In this document: in pieces, positions 25,723 through 37,500 of the stretch | Position numbering within the stretch: position 1 is the first letter of the stretch | Layout of the letters: each line of letters starts with the position of its first letter | Assembly (NCBI GenBank): GCA_021209875.1 | Contig: JAGYVD010000007.1 | Span: forward strand, 1,736,001 to 1,800,000 | DNA from: Rosellinia necatrix | Taxonomy: Eukaryota > Ascomycota > Sordariomycetes > Xylariales > Xylariaceae | Reading direction: 5' to 3' | DNA: 64,000 nt | Translations under genes and position numbers: made by a program | Notes under the pieces: generated by a model | Told to the model about the DNA's origin: nothing | The model's input: the letters and a program-made list of their open reading frames with translations, nothing else | Databases searched by the model: none

Positions 25723-25756
<34 letters not shown>

Positions 25757-25934
25757 GCGTATGTGTATGTGTGCGTGTGTGTGTGTGGCTTGAGCACGGC
25801 GTTGACCGAGAGCCCAATTATTTGAGTTCGAGCCGGCTCAATCACTCGCTGTGAATTGGGAATAGGGCCATCATCTTCGATCTTGTTTTTTGCGTTAAGC
25901 GGTTCGGTATTGCTAATTGGCAGGCCCAGGATCC
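23893..25934. other. intergenic upstream of the bZIP gene
   Basis: No gene recognised. A T-rich tract lies at about 25276-25308, a short A run at about 25500-25511, and a TG-rich microsatellite at about 25724-25789. Confidence 0.55.
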
Positions 25935-27390
25935 TCATCCTTTCACGGCATCGACTAGCTCGTCCATGTTACCAATTTCGGTCGGCCCAGCGAAACCGGA
26001 CGGGGGTAAGGCCCAGTCTGGAAGTGGACTAACGTAACTCCAACTGCCTCCAGCATCCTCGTAGCGTAGGCTGTGCAACCACAACGACAATTCTTGCTGC
26101 CCAGGGTCGGTGTACAAGGGGGGTATCGCAGACCTCGCAAAGGCTCCCAGACATCTTTTCCGCTTTTTGCTTGTAGTATTGATCGACCATCTCATCGTGG
26201 TAGGCAACGGCATCAGCCACATCATCTTTTCCCATCCGGTTCAGTCTCGATATTATATCCTCATCTGTATTCTCGACTGCGTCGGGATCGTTGAAGCCGA
26301 GATTAATGCCCCAGACCTTTTGATTTGCGTATATTGGGTCGTTTTGGATTGGGTGTCCGAGGTGTTGCAAATGAACCCGGAGCTGGTGAGTCCTACCGGT
26401 CACGGGCAGACAACGAACAATGGAGTGCCCTTCTTTTCGTACCCACGGCCTGGACTCCCCGTCGGTCGATTCTTGGGGCGAGGCAGCCACCTCGTCAGAA
26501 GACGGCCGCACTCGCGGCTCGCGTGGGGGATAATACGCCAGCTTCTTAAAGACGGTCCGGGCATATTTCCCGTCCGCCCGTATCCTGTTCAGACCAAGTT
26601 TTGGCGATATCTGAAGGATAGGTTGATTGCAGACGACCTCTCCATCGGGGAAATTGCCGATGACCCTAGCAATGTATTCTTTGCGGACAGTTCGTTGTTT
26701 GATCTGCTCGCTGAGCAGTTCCGCGGACTGCGGGTGTTTTGCAACGAACATAATGCCACTGGTCAGCCTGTCTAGCCTGTTGCAAGGGTAGGCAATCCAG
26801 TCCCGTCCGCGCTCAGCCCTCATAATCTCTACGACCGAATTGTAATTGTAGCGGCCGGCAGGGTGGACAGGTATTCCCGACGGCTTGTTGATCACAATCA
26901 TGTCGTCGTCCTCGTGGAGAACCCCTATCGGCGCCGCTGATACGGGTGGCTCGTGCCGATGGATGGTATGCGATACCAGACTGCCGTTTTTGAGGATGTG
27001 ATTAGTGGGCACAACCTTCCCGTTCACGCATATCTGGCCAGACTCCATGGCATGCTTATAATACGAGATCGGGCGGTCTCTGAATTCACTCTCAAAAACA
27101 TCGAGAATCTCCCTGCCCCTCCACCGCTCCTTGCACCAAGTGTTGTAGGTATAACTGTAAGGCGCGACACGACGCAGACCATCCTCAATGTAATACGGCA
27201 CCGGCCAAATCGGATCCGGCTGTCTTTTCAGGGTTGTAGTTTTCCCTTGGGGTTTGCCAGTAGCCCTCGAGTCCTCGATAGACAACGACTCAACTTCGGG
27301 CACGATGATGGCTGCCGGCGCATCCCCAGCAGACAACGACATTGTCCGAGAAGGTCGGCTCACGATCGGCCGCGTGAAGGGCCTCCTCAT
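25935..27390 (-). CDS. PUS9: tRNA pseudouridine-32 synthase (Pus9/Rib2 type), frameshifted
   Basis: An RluA-family pseudouridine synthase; Pus9 and Rib2 of yeast modify U32 of mitochondrial and cytosolic tRNAs. Single exon. Seen: YYIEDGLRRVAPYSYTYNTW, the signature opening of this subfamily; an S4-like region (GQICVNGKVV); DDDMIVINKPSGIPVHPAGRY; the catalytic motif CNRLDRLTSG with its Asp; and GRTHQLRVHLQHLGHPI. At the G6 run 26118-26123 (C6 on the coding strand) one extra base shifts the frame. Before it the frame reads CEVCDTP; after it the -1 frame continues with LYTDPGQQELSLWLHSLRYE and ends at 25935, which is the expected C-terminus. Start chosen at the MRRPFTRP methionine, giving an Arg-rich, possibly mitochondrial leader; 27342 is an alternative. 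No deaminase domain is attached, unlike yeast Rib2. Confidence 0.85.
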
Positions 27391-28116
27391 ATAATACAAG
27401 GGCGAGGTGAAAGCCCAAGCCGAGCAACGCCCGTAGTCACCCAGCAGGAAGTCTAGGGCAGAGCACAAGTGCAGGGAAGAGCACAAGTCTGGGGAAGAAC
27501 ACAAGTCTGGGGAAGAACACAAGCCTAGGGAAGAACACAACACGGTGAGAGGTGTGATAGGTGATGGCAATCCTGTGAGGCCCGCGGGGTTGAGTGGTTG
27601 CTCGGCGTAAGTATCGGATACAAAGTACAATGCATTAAAGTACTTAGTCCCAGGAACACATATGCACAGGCACGCATGGAGGGGCCTCGGCCTGCAACTG
27701 GGAACTGGGAACTGGGAACGGGGAACGGGGAGGGGCCGATAAGAGAAAAAAAAACGGTGGTGGTTGGGGGTGGCAGAATTGAACCCCTCGCTAGCCGCCT
27801 ATGGCTCGCCCTGACAGCCCTGACGGCTAGCTGCCGGTCCGACACTGTTCCCTATTTCTCAGTGATGGAGGTACCTGGCTCCAAAGTACCTGGGGCCACG
27901 AGACCTCGGCCCCGTCCCCCAGCTTCCAGCTTCCAGCTTCCAGCATCCATCCATCGTCCGTCCTCATCAAAAGATCTATCGAACTACCTACCTACCTACT
28001 TACTACCTAGGCACCTAGGTGTCAAGGACAGCGCCTGAACGCCATCCTTTCACCTATCGCTGAAACCACCCGCGCTTTCCCCAACACTCCGAACATCATA
28101 CCTCCTAAGTAACACT
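27391..28116. other. divergent intergenic region, pseudouridine synthase/thioesterase
   Basis: 726 bp between two divergent genes. It carries the 18-bp repeat listed separately, a cluster of short GGGAACTGGGAA-type repeats at about 27697-27732, a CTTCCAG triplet at about 27921-27943, and ACCTACCTACCT motifs at about 27985-28020. Confidence 0.6.
27451..27540. repeat. 18-bp tandem repeat, five copies
   Basis: Five 18-bp units of the form gtctggggaagaacacaa, two of them identical and three with one to four changes. The 18-bp period keeps frame; read on the minus strand it is an LCSSPD-like hexapeptide repeat continuous with the pseudouridine synthase frame. It could therefore be an N-terminal extension, but I regard it as upstream sequence. 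Confidence 0.88.
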
Positions 28117-28744
28117 ATGGCATCATCAAAACATTTGAAAAGCAGAACCCGGCTGGATTATGCCTTCATGCTGGAATACAGGACAAGATGGTAATTATAG
28201 TGGACGCGTGTTGACGCCATGGGCGCGCTTCTCCAGGACCACCGACTTATTTTATTTTTTTCATCTCACAGGAGTGACAACGATATGTATGATCATATGA
28301 ATAATTCAGTTTACAACTTTCTGTGAGTTGGCCCCCCTCAGGTAGTTTGGTCGTCGTCGCCAGAGACTCCCCCTGACACGAACACGCCCGTCCTCTAGTT
28401 TTGACTCAATCATCAACTCGTATCTTATGGACCATTGCGGACTACATCCGCCTACTTCCGCTCAACATCCACTAATGGCGCACACGCACTGCGACTACTT
28501 CTCTGCCATTTCTTACCCCAAGGTAGCCGAGCTATGCTTGAGAGTCAACAAGCTCAGTAAATCCAGCGTGGTCTATGAGGTGGCACTGTTTGAGAAAGAT
28601 GCGGATCAAGTCAAGGCCGTGGGTGAATTTGTTCATGTTTTCGTCGATCGTTCTACTCAGCGCCCGAACCCCAACGGCATGAATAGCCAGCTGCGGCATG
28701 GTCTGGAGAAATTGCTCGTGACGGAGCCTCCCAGCAAGCTGTAA
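28117..28744 (+). CDS. acyl-CoA thioesterase-like hotdog-fold protein
   Basis: A 156-aa protein in three exons (28117-28190, 28272-28322, 28399-28744). The chain reads RTRLDYAFMLEYRTRW, then SDNDMYDHMNNSVYNFL, then FDSIINSYLMDHCGL, with the conserved hotdog features of the 4-hydroxybenzoyl-CoA thioesterase family: R-W-S/G-D-x-D-x-x-x-H-x-N-N. The Asp in WSDND is the usual catalytic acid. Later ELCLRVNKLSKSSVVYEVALFE forms the long central beta strands. It should hydrolyse a fatty or aromatic acyl-CoA; the substrate is unknown. No targeting signal is obvious. Both short exons join only with the splice sites used here, and the total length matches fungal members of the family. Confidence 0.88.
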
Positions 28745-28756
28745 CTACCTAGCATC

Positions 28757-28788
28757 GCTCTCTCTCTCTCTCTCTCTCTCTCTTTATC
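28757..28788. repeat. CT dinucleotide microsatellite
   Basis: About thirteen ct units between the ends of the convergent thioesterase and dehydrogenase genes. Confidence 0.85.
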
Positions 28789-28817
28789 TCTCACTCTCCA
28801 GGGTGCTGATAGCTCGA

Positions 28818-30014
28818 CTACTGGTACTGGAGTGTCTGCCTCGCGCCATCTTGATCACCGCTCGTCAGCATCTTCTCCAATAGCTCCAGATCCCCAAGAG
28901 CTAGCTCCGGAGCTTGCTCAGGATGGGGCTTTCCAGAGATTACGGCCTCCGCCCAGGCATGAACTTCTTCCGTAACTCCAAAGCTCTTCTCAAATATCTT
29001 CTCCTCCGTTTTGGCATCTTCGCCCACGCCGCGAACCGTAACGACCCTGTCGGGCCCTGCCTCGACATAACCCTGTTCGCAGGCGACATGGAAGTCAGAG
29101 GCTTTCATCGTCGTCCCTGCGCAGTGAACGTAAGAGCCCAAGACGCCGGTCCGAGTTTGCAGAATAGCGTTGACGGTATCCTTGGGGGGGAGGTGGCTTG
29201 AGACCAACGACGTCAGCGCGATCACGCTAGCCACAGCGTTTTCTTCTCCGAGCAACCCCCTGAGCGCCGCGGTGTAGTGAACGCCTCCATCGAGAAGGAA
29301 GCCACCCTGGTACTGGGGCGTGGTGCGCCAGGGGGTGTTGTAGTATTTGTTGCTCGTTTGCATCATGAAATACACTCTAACAGCAAAACCAGTTACCCGA
29401 CCCAGTTTCTTAATTTCGTCTGCGGCGTAGGCCCATCCCTTCATGAAGCGGAAATTCTCAGCGATAGCCAGCGTAGCTTTAGTCTCTATTGAAACCTTTT
29501 TATAGTACTCAAGAAGCTTGAGCGCCGTGTCGAGATCCTTAGCAATGGGCTTCTCAGCTAAGACGTGCTTGCCAGCGGCTAGAGCTTTCTCGATATAGCT
29601 CGGCTGGTCCGTGATGGGAAGGGCTAGGATGAGCCCTGCAACGTCCGGGCGCTTCAAGAGGTCGTCGTACGACCTGCCCGGACCAGAGTCCGAGGAATAG
29701 ACCTCAACAATAACGCCAGTATCAGCCAGAACCCTGGCGGTTTCTTCGGCCGATTTCAACGAGCGCGACCACACGGCCTTCACAGACACTACGGGAGACG
29801 CGAGTGCGGCGGGCTGGGTTAGGACCGTTAGCTACTAGGTTTCGCCGGCTTGCGTTGTAATATTAAAGACTGACGGCTTCACCGAAGAGTTCCACGAATG
29901 GACTAGGATAAATGCAGAAAGACAGCCAACGACCTGGATATATGACTCACCACATGCCGTTCCTTCATGAAAATTCCCCCCGCCAATTAGAGCAACTCCC
30001 AAGGGCTCCGCCAT
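28818..30014 (-). CDS. Gfo/Idh/MocA-family NAD(P)-dependent oxidoreductase, frameshifted near start
   Basis: A dehydrogenase of the glucose-fructose oxidoreductase family, about 352 aa. Exon 1 is 30014-29951, exon 2 29813-28818, with a 137-bp intron. Seen: an N-terminal Rossmann start with ALIGGG, then ILALPITDQPSYIEKALAAGKHVLAEKPIAKD, where EKP is the family hallmark, and a C-terminal Gfo/Idh domain with GGFLLDGGVHYTAALRGLLGE. In exon 1 the C6 run at 29976-29981 (G6 on the coding strand) holds one base too many: the ATG frame reads into GNFHEGTA, whereas the neighbouring frame gives IFMKERHV, the usual family continuation, and splices in phase to PAALASP. So the annotated start needs a one-base correction. 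Substrate unknown. An alternative is a downstream start at the MKERHV methionine, but that would lose the dinucleotide-binding loop. Confidence 0.85.
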
Positions 30015-31058
30015 TCCAGAATAAGTGATATAACAACAGTCTTGGGGGGCCGGATGAGTGGAGAATGCACCGTCGTAGCAGTCGGCGCAGATAACAAGTC
30101 CCTCAGGAGATCTCGCGAGAGTTAATTATATCTAGGTCGGGGGCGAGGATATATCGATCACGACGGCAGTATCGGGGGGGAACATCAGACGAGATACAAA
30201 GGGTTTCCATTTATTTTATAGCCATCGCGGGCGATTCAACTATGATGTCTCAGCAGTGATGAGTTCGCCTCGTTCCTTCTCCGCCCGCGACCGTGCAGGA
30301 TGAGGAGCCGTGCCGGTAAATAACCCCATCCACGGCGGAGCTGCCCAATCTGGTAATTCTAACAGCTCCTGCATTTCAAGTCGATTCCCATTGGACAACT
30401 CATTGTCTGCATCACGACGTCACACCCTCCTTCTACCCTCTGTCCCCTCCCTATCTATTCCCAGTAATCCAATCATCGTATCACCTACCTCGGGTTGTCT
30501 CTTCAGAGTGTATCTATGTATAACACAAAGGCCACGTTTCGAATAGCGTTGACGTATGACGATGACCAACCCAAAACCCAAATGACTCACAAGACAAACT
30601 CCATTGCAAAAGGAGATAAAGCAGCCGATGCTGGGTGTCTCCAATCCTATTCTCTATCGTCAAATCCCCAAATAGGTATCTAGCGAACGCTATGAGCCAT
30701 GAGAGAACGTTTTGGACACCGCATTCATTCCCCGCACTCTGTAAGCTGGGGTTAGCGTAAGGGTTTCAGCCAGACGGCCCTGAGTTGCAGGTGGTCTCTA
30801 CCTCTGGAACCGGCTCCCGCGGATTTCATACCGCCAGTCTCCAGACACCATTGAATTGAAAGATCCGAGTAGACAGGCGGTCACACTGGCGAACTACTAC
30901 TACGTGTGTCGCAGGAACGCCGAGGTTGCGTCCACAATTTACGCTATTATTATATCCATGCCATGAAGTCGTATAGACACGAATAATATTTATTTATTTA
31001 TAAATATATATACCTCAACTGCGGCAGAAATAGTACCACCGGGCCAGGCCACAGTTCG
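30015..31058. other. intergenic upstream of the dehydrogenase
   Basis: No gene recognised. A run of TATTTATTTATAAATATATATA lies at about 30986-31011, near the 3' end of the NmrA-like gene. Confidence 0.6.
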
Positions 31059-32327
31059 TCACGACTTCCCTCCCCAGACCCTAGCGAGGAATTCTTCAAG
31101 CGGGGTGAACTCGTACTCCGGAAATATCTGGTTCATATCATCCGACGAGTCCCATGCGCCCTTGAGACCGCTCAATAGGATTCCAATGCACACTGCCTTG
31201 AGAAGTGCCTGTGCCTGGTCACCGGAAACCGCATTGTGAACCGCCTCCAGACCCCACGAAGTCTTTAGATCCCCGGCCTCAAGATCTTCCACCTTCACCT
31301 TCTCGACAGTAAACGGGCGCCCTGTACATCGCGTAAGTATCATGCTCGGCGCACAGACTTTATATTAAACGAGCAGCGGGATTGCTCGTACCTCGTACTC
31401 TACCGCCAATCTCTAGCATCTGCGAGATCGTGACCCTGTTTCCGCGAATACCTCCTGTAGTAGGCCATTTGCCGCACCAGTCAACCGCCAGAGCGACGAC
31501 TGCAGCAACGTCCGCTACCGCGGTCAGGGTCATGACGGCGTCCTCGTGGCCGTCGACAACCAGTGCACGCATGTTCTCGAAGTCGATGACTGTTTGTAGA
31601 GGGTCCACATACTTCGAGGTCTTGTAAGGGAAAGCTAGGTAATCCATAAAGAGACCCGGCTGGAAGAGCGTGTACTCGATAACCTGGTCGGAAAAGGGGG
31701 TCAGTCATCTCCACTTGGAGTCGATGCAGCGTCTCAGTGAGATTATCTTACGTCTTCCTTCTCGTTAATTTCTCTTAGATACTCTCTCACTTTCTGCTTC
31801 CCCTGCCACCATGCCATATTATCTGTGCCCCGACTACGGATCGAATTAGTTCCTAGTTCATCATATGTCATGGGAGGGGGGCGTCCGCATTACCTTCCAT
31901 ATTCACTCGGTGCGAAGCGCTTCACGCCAGCACTAATAGCAGCATCAATTAGATTTTTTTGCGTCCTTTGGTCAGGGTCCGAGAGAAGCTGAACGAAAGA
32001 CAGGACGGTATGGGTCCCTCGGAGCGCCTCGGTCAGAGCCTCTTTATTGGCATAATCCACCATCTCCCACTTCACACCAAGCGCAATAGTGGTAGTCGGC
32101 GCTGGCTATAAACGCACTAAGATCAATATGAGATGCTTATGGAATAGGGGATTGTTCTTGCACTTGCGCCTCTACTAAATATCGTTATCTCGTGTTTCTT
32201 TAACGCGACGAGAGCATCGATGACCTCTCGCGCAACCTCTGCGCAAAATTTAGCCATGAAAACATCATCAAGGACAGCTTGAGCACGACTTACGCCCGGA
32301 GCCACCCGCCACAACAACCTTGACCAT
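31059..32327 (-). CDS. NmrA-like / isoflavone-reductase-like NAD(P)-binding protein
   Basis: A 317-aa protein in six exons (32327-32294, 32238-32164, 32101-31894, 31833-31752, 31683-31392, 31321-31059). Exons 1 and 2 join to make MVKVVVAGGSGQVAREV, the Rossmann glycine loop, followed by HEITIFSRG, where the Arg usually contacts NADP phosphate. Next come LRGTHTVLSFVQ, then GVKRFAPSEYG, then LFQPGLFMDYL, all standard for the NmrA-like group of atypical short-chain dehydrogenases. Members are either redox sensors acting on transcription (NmrA) or reductases in aromatic and secondary metabolism; sequence alone cannot choose. The third Gly of GxxGxxG is Ala here. The first two exons are only 34 and 75 nt and are easily missed by gene finders. 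Confidence 0.9.
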
Positions 32328-33807
32328 CTTGAGTTTGCGCTGGATTTCTGGACAAGGAGCCTGAAGAGTTCAGGGGGTGTCATGAACTTCGGTGAAAAGG
32401 TACGTAACCACAGCATACACCGAGATAAGGTAACATCTAAGAGTCGCACGCGTGTCATGTCTCTTTTTATAACCCCAGGAATGGTTGCATCCGACCGCCG
32501 CGGACGTACATATGACAGTTGCATTCAAAGACTGGGGAGCCCGTGCGCAACGTTTCTGCCGCCGCGGCGGTCCAAGTTTATTGGAGCGTGGTCACGATGG
32601 GGGATGTACCAAGACCAATCGAATGTATCCTACTCAATGCTTTTACACACTTCCCTCAAGTTGTGATGTGGAGGTGGTGACAAAAGTATTAATCGTACAG
32701 CGTCATGTATTGCTAGCGCCCGGGTCCGAACCAGACGCTGCAGCTGGTTTGGTCAGTCATGTTTGCGAAATATGAAATAATATGTCTAATGCCACAATTC
32801 CCCACGCATACCTCTGATGATTTTCGTCTTGCTTAACCATGCCTGCACCAGTGTGGACTCTACACCATTGAGCTAAGCACCTGCCCGAAATCCTAACTCC
32901 TGTCCGTGGGCCAGCCCCCGTTATGCCACGATGAAACAAAATCGGCCTAAGGCGAAAAGAGACAGATTGACACATCTATAAACGTATAGTTAACCCGTAT
33001 ATTGATTATGATTGTCCCTCTTCGGACCCTCCACAGAGATAACTACGCCGTGGACTAGATATCACCTGATGTAAATGATCGGGGCAGCGTTCCTGTTTAG
33101 GCAATTACCCGAACCTGGTAAGACCAAGACGTACGATAGGACTGTATGTTGGTGATGAATTCCGACTTGGCTAAAACAACGGTAGTGAGGGCCAATACAA
33201 AAGTATAGGCTACCCTTTTCAGAGCACATACTGTGAACACTGCCTATCAATAAACCGACCAATTAGATATGGCTGTTATGGTCCTAAAAGGAACTCGCCT
33301 GGTGCCTAGTCAGCTAGCAGTAACTGCTTTATTGAGTGCGCCCGGTTAAATTGAACGGTCGAAAGTTGACAGCAAAAAAAAAAACCGTGCATCTTCGGAC
33401 ACTGCCACTGACTACCTCGTTAGAAAACCATATTTTAGCTATCAACCGTTTTAATCGCTAGATCGTTTAGAAACGCCATATCAGAAAGACAAGAGAGCTA
33501 CAAAACGTTTTGGTGGCAGACTGGCACTAGGTAAGTAATAAGTATGTTACAGGCTTGGCGGCCGCCGTATTCGTCCTCGCTACCGTTGTTTTTAGCTGGG
33601 TCGATGGATTCCGGGAATGCTGTTGCCTACACGGCGCCGTTCGGGTCCGATTCCTTCGGGCCAGATGTCAGTAAACCCCATAAATTGCCAAATAGTATAA
33701 GGCAACAAGAATGTGAGAATGCGAGTTCCGCCTCAGCTATAGAATCCCCAGCTCTGCCCTCTGTGAAGGGTCGCGAAAGAACACCAACCATCCGTCATTT
33801 CCCACCA
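32328..33807. other. intergenic between NmrA-like and GNAT genes
   Basis: About 1.5 kb between two divergent genes. A continuous open frame reaches back from the GNAT start to 33544 but has the composition of untranslated sequence. No other gene is visible. Confidence 0.55.
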
Positions 33808-34553
33808 ATGTCTCCCAACCCAACTTTTCACGTGCGCGGCGTCGGCGAGGTGCTCGAAGACGGCCAGTTCATACTCAACGCCTTCGACGCCTCGCTCCAC
33901 CAGCTCGCGGCCATCGGGAGTGGGGGCCAGTGGGGGTCCACGCCGTTTTCCGAGCGGCCGGACACGTGGAAGCGGATAAAGATCGAGCAAGCGAAGCAAT
34001 ACCAGTCGACCGGCGAGGGCGAGCCCGTCCGGATCTTCATCATCGAGGCCGAGATCCCGTCGGCGGCCGTGGACGGGCTGCCTCCTTCGGTGCACATCCG
34101 GACGGACGAGGCGGGGAGGCGGCTTTTGGCCGTCGGGTCTGTGATGCTGTCGCACGGCATGTACCCTCACTATCTGGGCCCTCATTTCGACAAGGAGCCG
34201 ATCAAGAAGGAGCTGGATGGGACCAGCGCCTACGTCTACCTCGAGGCTCTCATCACCGACTACCGCGCCGGGCCTTGGCGTAAAGGCGCTGGCGCCGCGT
34301 TGATAGAGCATGCCCGCCGCTACTGCCTAGAGAAGTCGCTACACATCCTCTATGGGGACTGCTACGCTGGTAACGATCGAAAACTTGTCAAGTAAGTGGA
34401 GAATAAAAATGCGAAACGTATCCCAGTTTGGTGACCGAGAAATCTAGATACTATGAGGGCCAGGGGTTCTACGTCGTGAGCGATTTCGAAGGCCCGGCCC
34501 CCGATGGATCCATATGGCGAGGGGCCTTTTTCCGTACGGATGTCTTGGCCTGA
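33808..34553 (+). CDS. GNAT-family N-acetyltransferase
   Basis: A 229-aa protein in two exons (33808-34391 and 34448-34553). The acetyl-CoA-binding motif A is WRKGAGAALIEHARRYC (R-x-x-G-x-G/A pattern), preceded by the strand YVYLEALITDYR, and followed by LHILYGDCYAGNDRKLVK and, after the intron, YYEGQGFYVV, the usual GNAT C-terminal motif. The acceptor substrate is unknown. I start at the MSPNPTFHVRG methionine because the upstream part of the frame is low-information sequence; 33604 and 33544 are in-frame alternatives. The gene is clearly more GC-rich than its flanks. Confidence 0.85.
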
Positions 34554-37500
34554 TTGGGCTCATTAGAGGTTGGGATGCCATCTTGGGGATGTTATTACGA
34601 CACTGTTGGAGTCCCGGAGTAATTAGAAGAACTGTTTCTCATCAGACATATGGCATCGAAAGCAAGCTCAATAACTAGAGAGATCAATTGGGTTCCCGTA
34701 CTTTTCATTTCGGACCCCAGAAAACCGGTTATAACGATATACAGGGCCAAATTCGTACTATACTCATCCCGAAGGGTAACCGGTGAAGATGCCCCAAAAA
34801 ATGCCATTTTGAGGGGAGCCCGATCCAGGGGCCGGGTACGAACCCACCGGTTCCGGGATGAAGTATCCGTGTATCACAGTCGTATCGGGCAGTATTGGGC
34901 TTGCTCTCGGGCGAAGTTACCGATAGCAGATATTACAAGGATAGCCAGTCATTCTGACCCCTCCATCACTACAGTGCGAAAAGCGACACATCAGAGAGTC
35001 CGACAGGGCCTCACCTCCTGGGGTTCTCGACGCCAACGAGGATCTAGCCATTTCAAATGACACTACAAGCCTTAGCCCAGACTCTCTCCATTATGAAGGA
35101 GGCAATGGCACCCAGAAGATATGCATATGCCAGTACTCAAACCCTGAAATCTAAGCTGATTTGTGTTTATTTCGCGAGACCCTCCACGTTCTCCCCAAAC
35201 AAGTCAAAGAGCAGGCTTCCGTGGTCTCTCTCTTGAAAATACCCCGGCCAAAGTAATGCGAAAAGCCCAGGTATGAGCTCAATGCGGGTTTGGCGTAGCG
35301 TCAGCTGTCAGCAGCAAGCGTCGATCAATCACTTCGCAGGGCTTCGCAACCCATGCAACCGCCCTCCCCCTATATATTATTTAGCGGCAGTTGAGTCCAG
35401 GGATGGGCTGTGACAGTCGATAACCATGTTAACCGTTATGCACAAAGTAAGTACTACACTATGTAATGCCGACATAAGAATCCCAGTCTTTGATTATGTA
35501 CCTCCATCAGCATCCCTCGGCCCCAATAGATTTTTCCCGAAAATCCTAGCTTTCGGCAGTTCTGATCCTGAATGCCGGACGCCAAGCCTGCTGGTCTTTA
35601 CAGGAAACAAACGGGCTTTTTTTTTAAGCACGAATATGACCAATAGATTGATAATATGGGTGGTATGATAGGCGAGTGTTGTGAATCTTCTACCCACGAA
35701 CTTAATCCTCCTATAGGAATGATTGGCCGGGGCATTGGGGCATCGTTGGGTCGTGTGGTAGCATCCTGGTGGCCCTAAAGCGCGCCAAGACAGCTTGTTT
35801 TAACTACATGTCAGTAGGTCATCGTTCACGTAGAAGACGAAAAGTATTGAATATATCGAGTGCCTGGGTGTGTGATTGAACATTGAAGGGAATGCTTGGC
35901 TTAAAGATCATTGTTCTCTTCCTGGCTTCAGCTGGCAGTTCATTACCTGACTCTCCGGTCATTAGCGTTATGATAAGAGCTATAACACGATACACATCTA
36001 TCAGGTTGTTCACACGTTGTGGCCATGTCAATTCTAGAAAGGTATGTTCGCAAAGTCGCGATATAAATTGTCAAATGAGGCAAAAACATAATAAGTCATT
36101 AGCGTCGGTAAACGGGGCCTTAGAATTCTAGATGATATCCCAGAGGCTTTGATTGATTGGTTAAGTTTAACGTTGATACGGGAAGATGGGAATTAATTAC
36201 TTCGTACAGCCTTCTAATTACTTCGAAGGTTGCAAGCCTTATCTTAACAGGGGGTTACGATATGCAGGATACCTATTTTCTAGGCAATACGATACCAGAT
36301 CGTCCTTTCGTGGGCTCAGCATTCCATCGCTTATTGTCACTGCAACCTAATCCTCCAAACTCATCCCAAGGGCTTCGCTATTAACAAGAGTTCGGCTGAA
36401 AAGTTATACCTCGAAACAAATTTGGGGTGCAAATCCCGCGGATGTGAAATCCAGTGAGTATTTACCTACCTAAGATGTCGAAGCATATAGTTATTCATAT
36501 AAATGTAAATAACTTTTCTAGAAGGTTCACGCACTTCGACTCAGTAGCTAAGGAAGTTCGCGAATTCATACTGTTATCTTCTATAGACTAGCAAACTTCC
36601 CTCCCCGACGAGTGGCGTTTATTAAGATCGAACATTGATATCTTCATGTCATGAACTGAGCGCAAAGAAAGTATATAGACTAGTCCTAGCTAGTAATACC
36701 CAGGACTCAGTAATGTAAACAGTTGATTATTGTAGACTTCGAGAGTCAAAGGGGCTCTAGATTTATATATAGATAGTCGATTTTAGCACTACAATCACCC
36801 TGAATGTCTAGTGGTTCCCGTAGTGTGAAAGACCACCTGACGCGCCATTTACGAACTTCATGGTGATTAGTTGTGTTGAGGTTATAATAAAATCAGTGGA
36901 TGCTAGCAACAGTAGGTTTCGTAATATCCAGGCTTGGAATTTATAATGAGATGTTTCTGAGATAGTAAAAGGTATTTAATAATGCATACGAGCGCCAGGG
37001 GTCCCAGAAACAGCAAGCCGTCCAAACTCATCAAAATCTGATCTCTCAGGGTCACTAGCCATCATAATAACACTTGTAAGCTATATACAAAATAGTCAGA
37101 GATGGCCACATTCTACAGTGCTCTATTATAATAAGTAGAGCCGCCTAGTAAACAAATAAACCAAGTCTGGTTAGTTATACGGACTGGCTTGGACTTAATA
37201 AAGTGGTTAAATGAGTCCGGATGTTTCTGGGGCTGAAGGCAGGGCCCGGGGACCATAGATATAACTGTTCACAATATAAGTACACTATACTCAGTTTTAC
37301 GCAAGTTTACAATATATATTCTCAACAGCCACTTCTCGGACAAATAATGTGCCCTACATGAAATCTGATCACATTATGGCCCATGAGGATCAAGTAATTC
37401 GGCCATAGCTATCTCTTTATTCATTCGTTACATTGTATTACTAGCGACAGGAAGGAAGCGCGGGTGTTAACCCCAGCGTCGTCATACCTATCCTCATCAG

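Noticed and set aside
27768..27800. tRNA 3'-end-like sequence (GGGTTCAATTC on the minus strand)
   Set aside because: The T-arm stem does not pair and no A box is present upstream.
32810..32910. Possible tRNA on the minus strand (TAGCTCAATGG-like A box)
   Set aside because: No matching B box (GGTTCGAnTCC) at the right distance and no acceptor-stem pairing.
34650..35060. 136-codon plus-strand frame
   Set aside because: No domain or splice continuation; composition like the flanking spacer.
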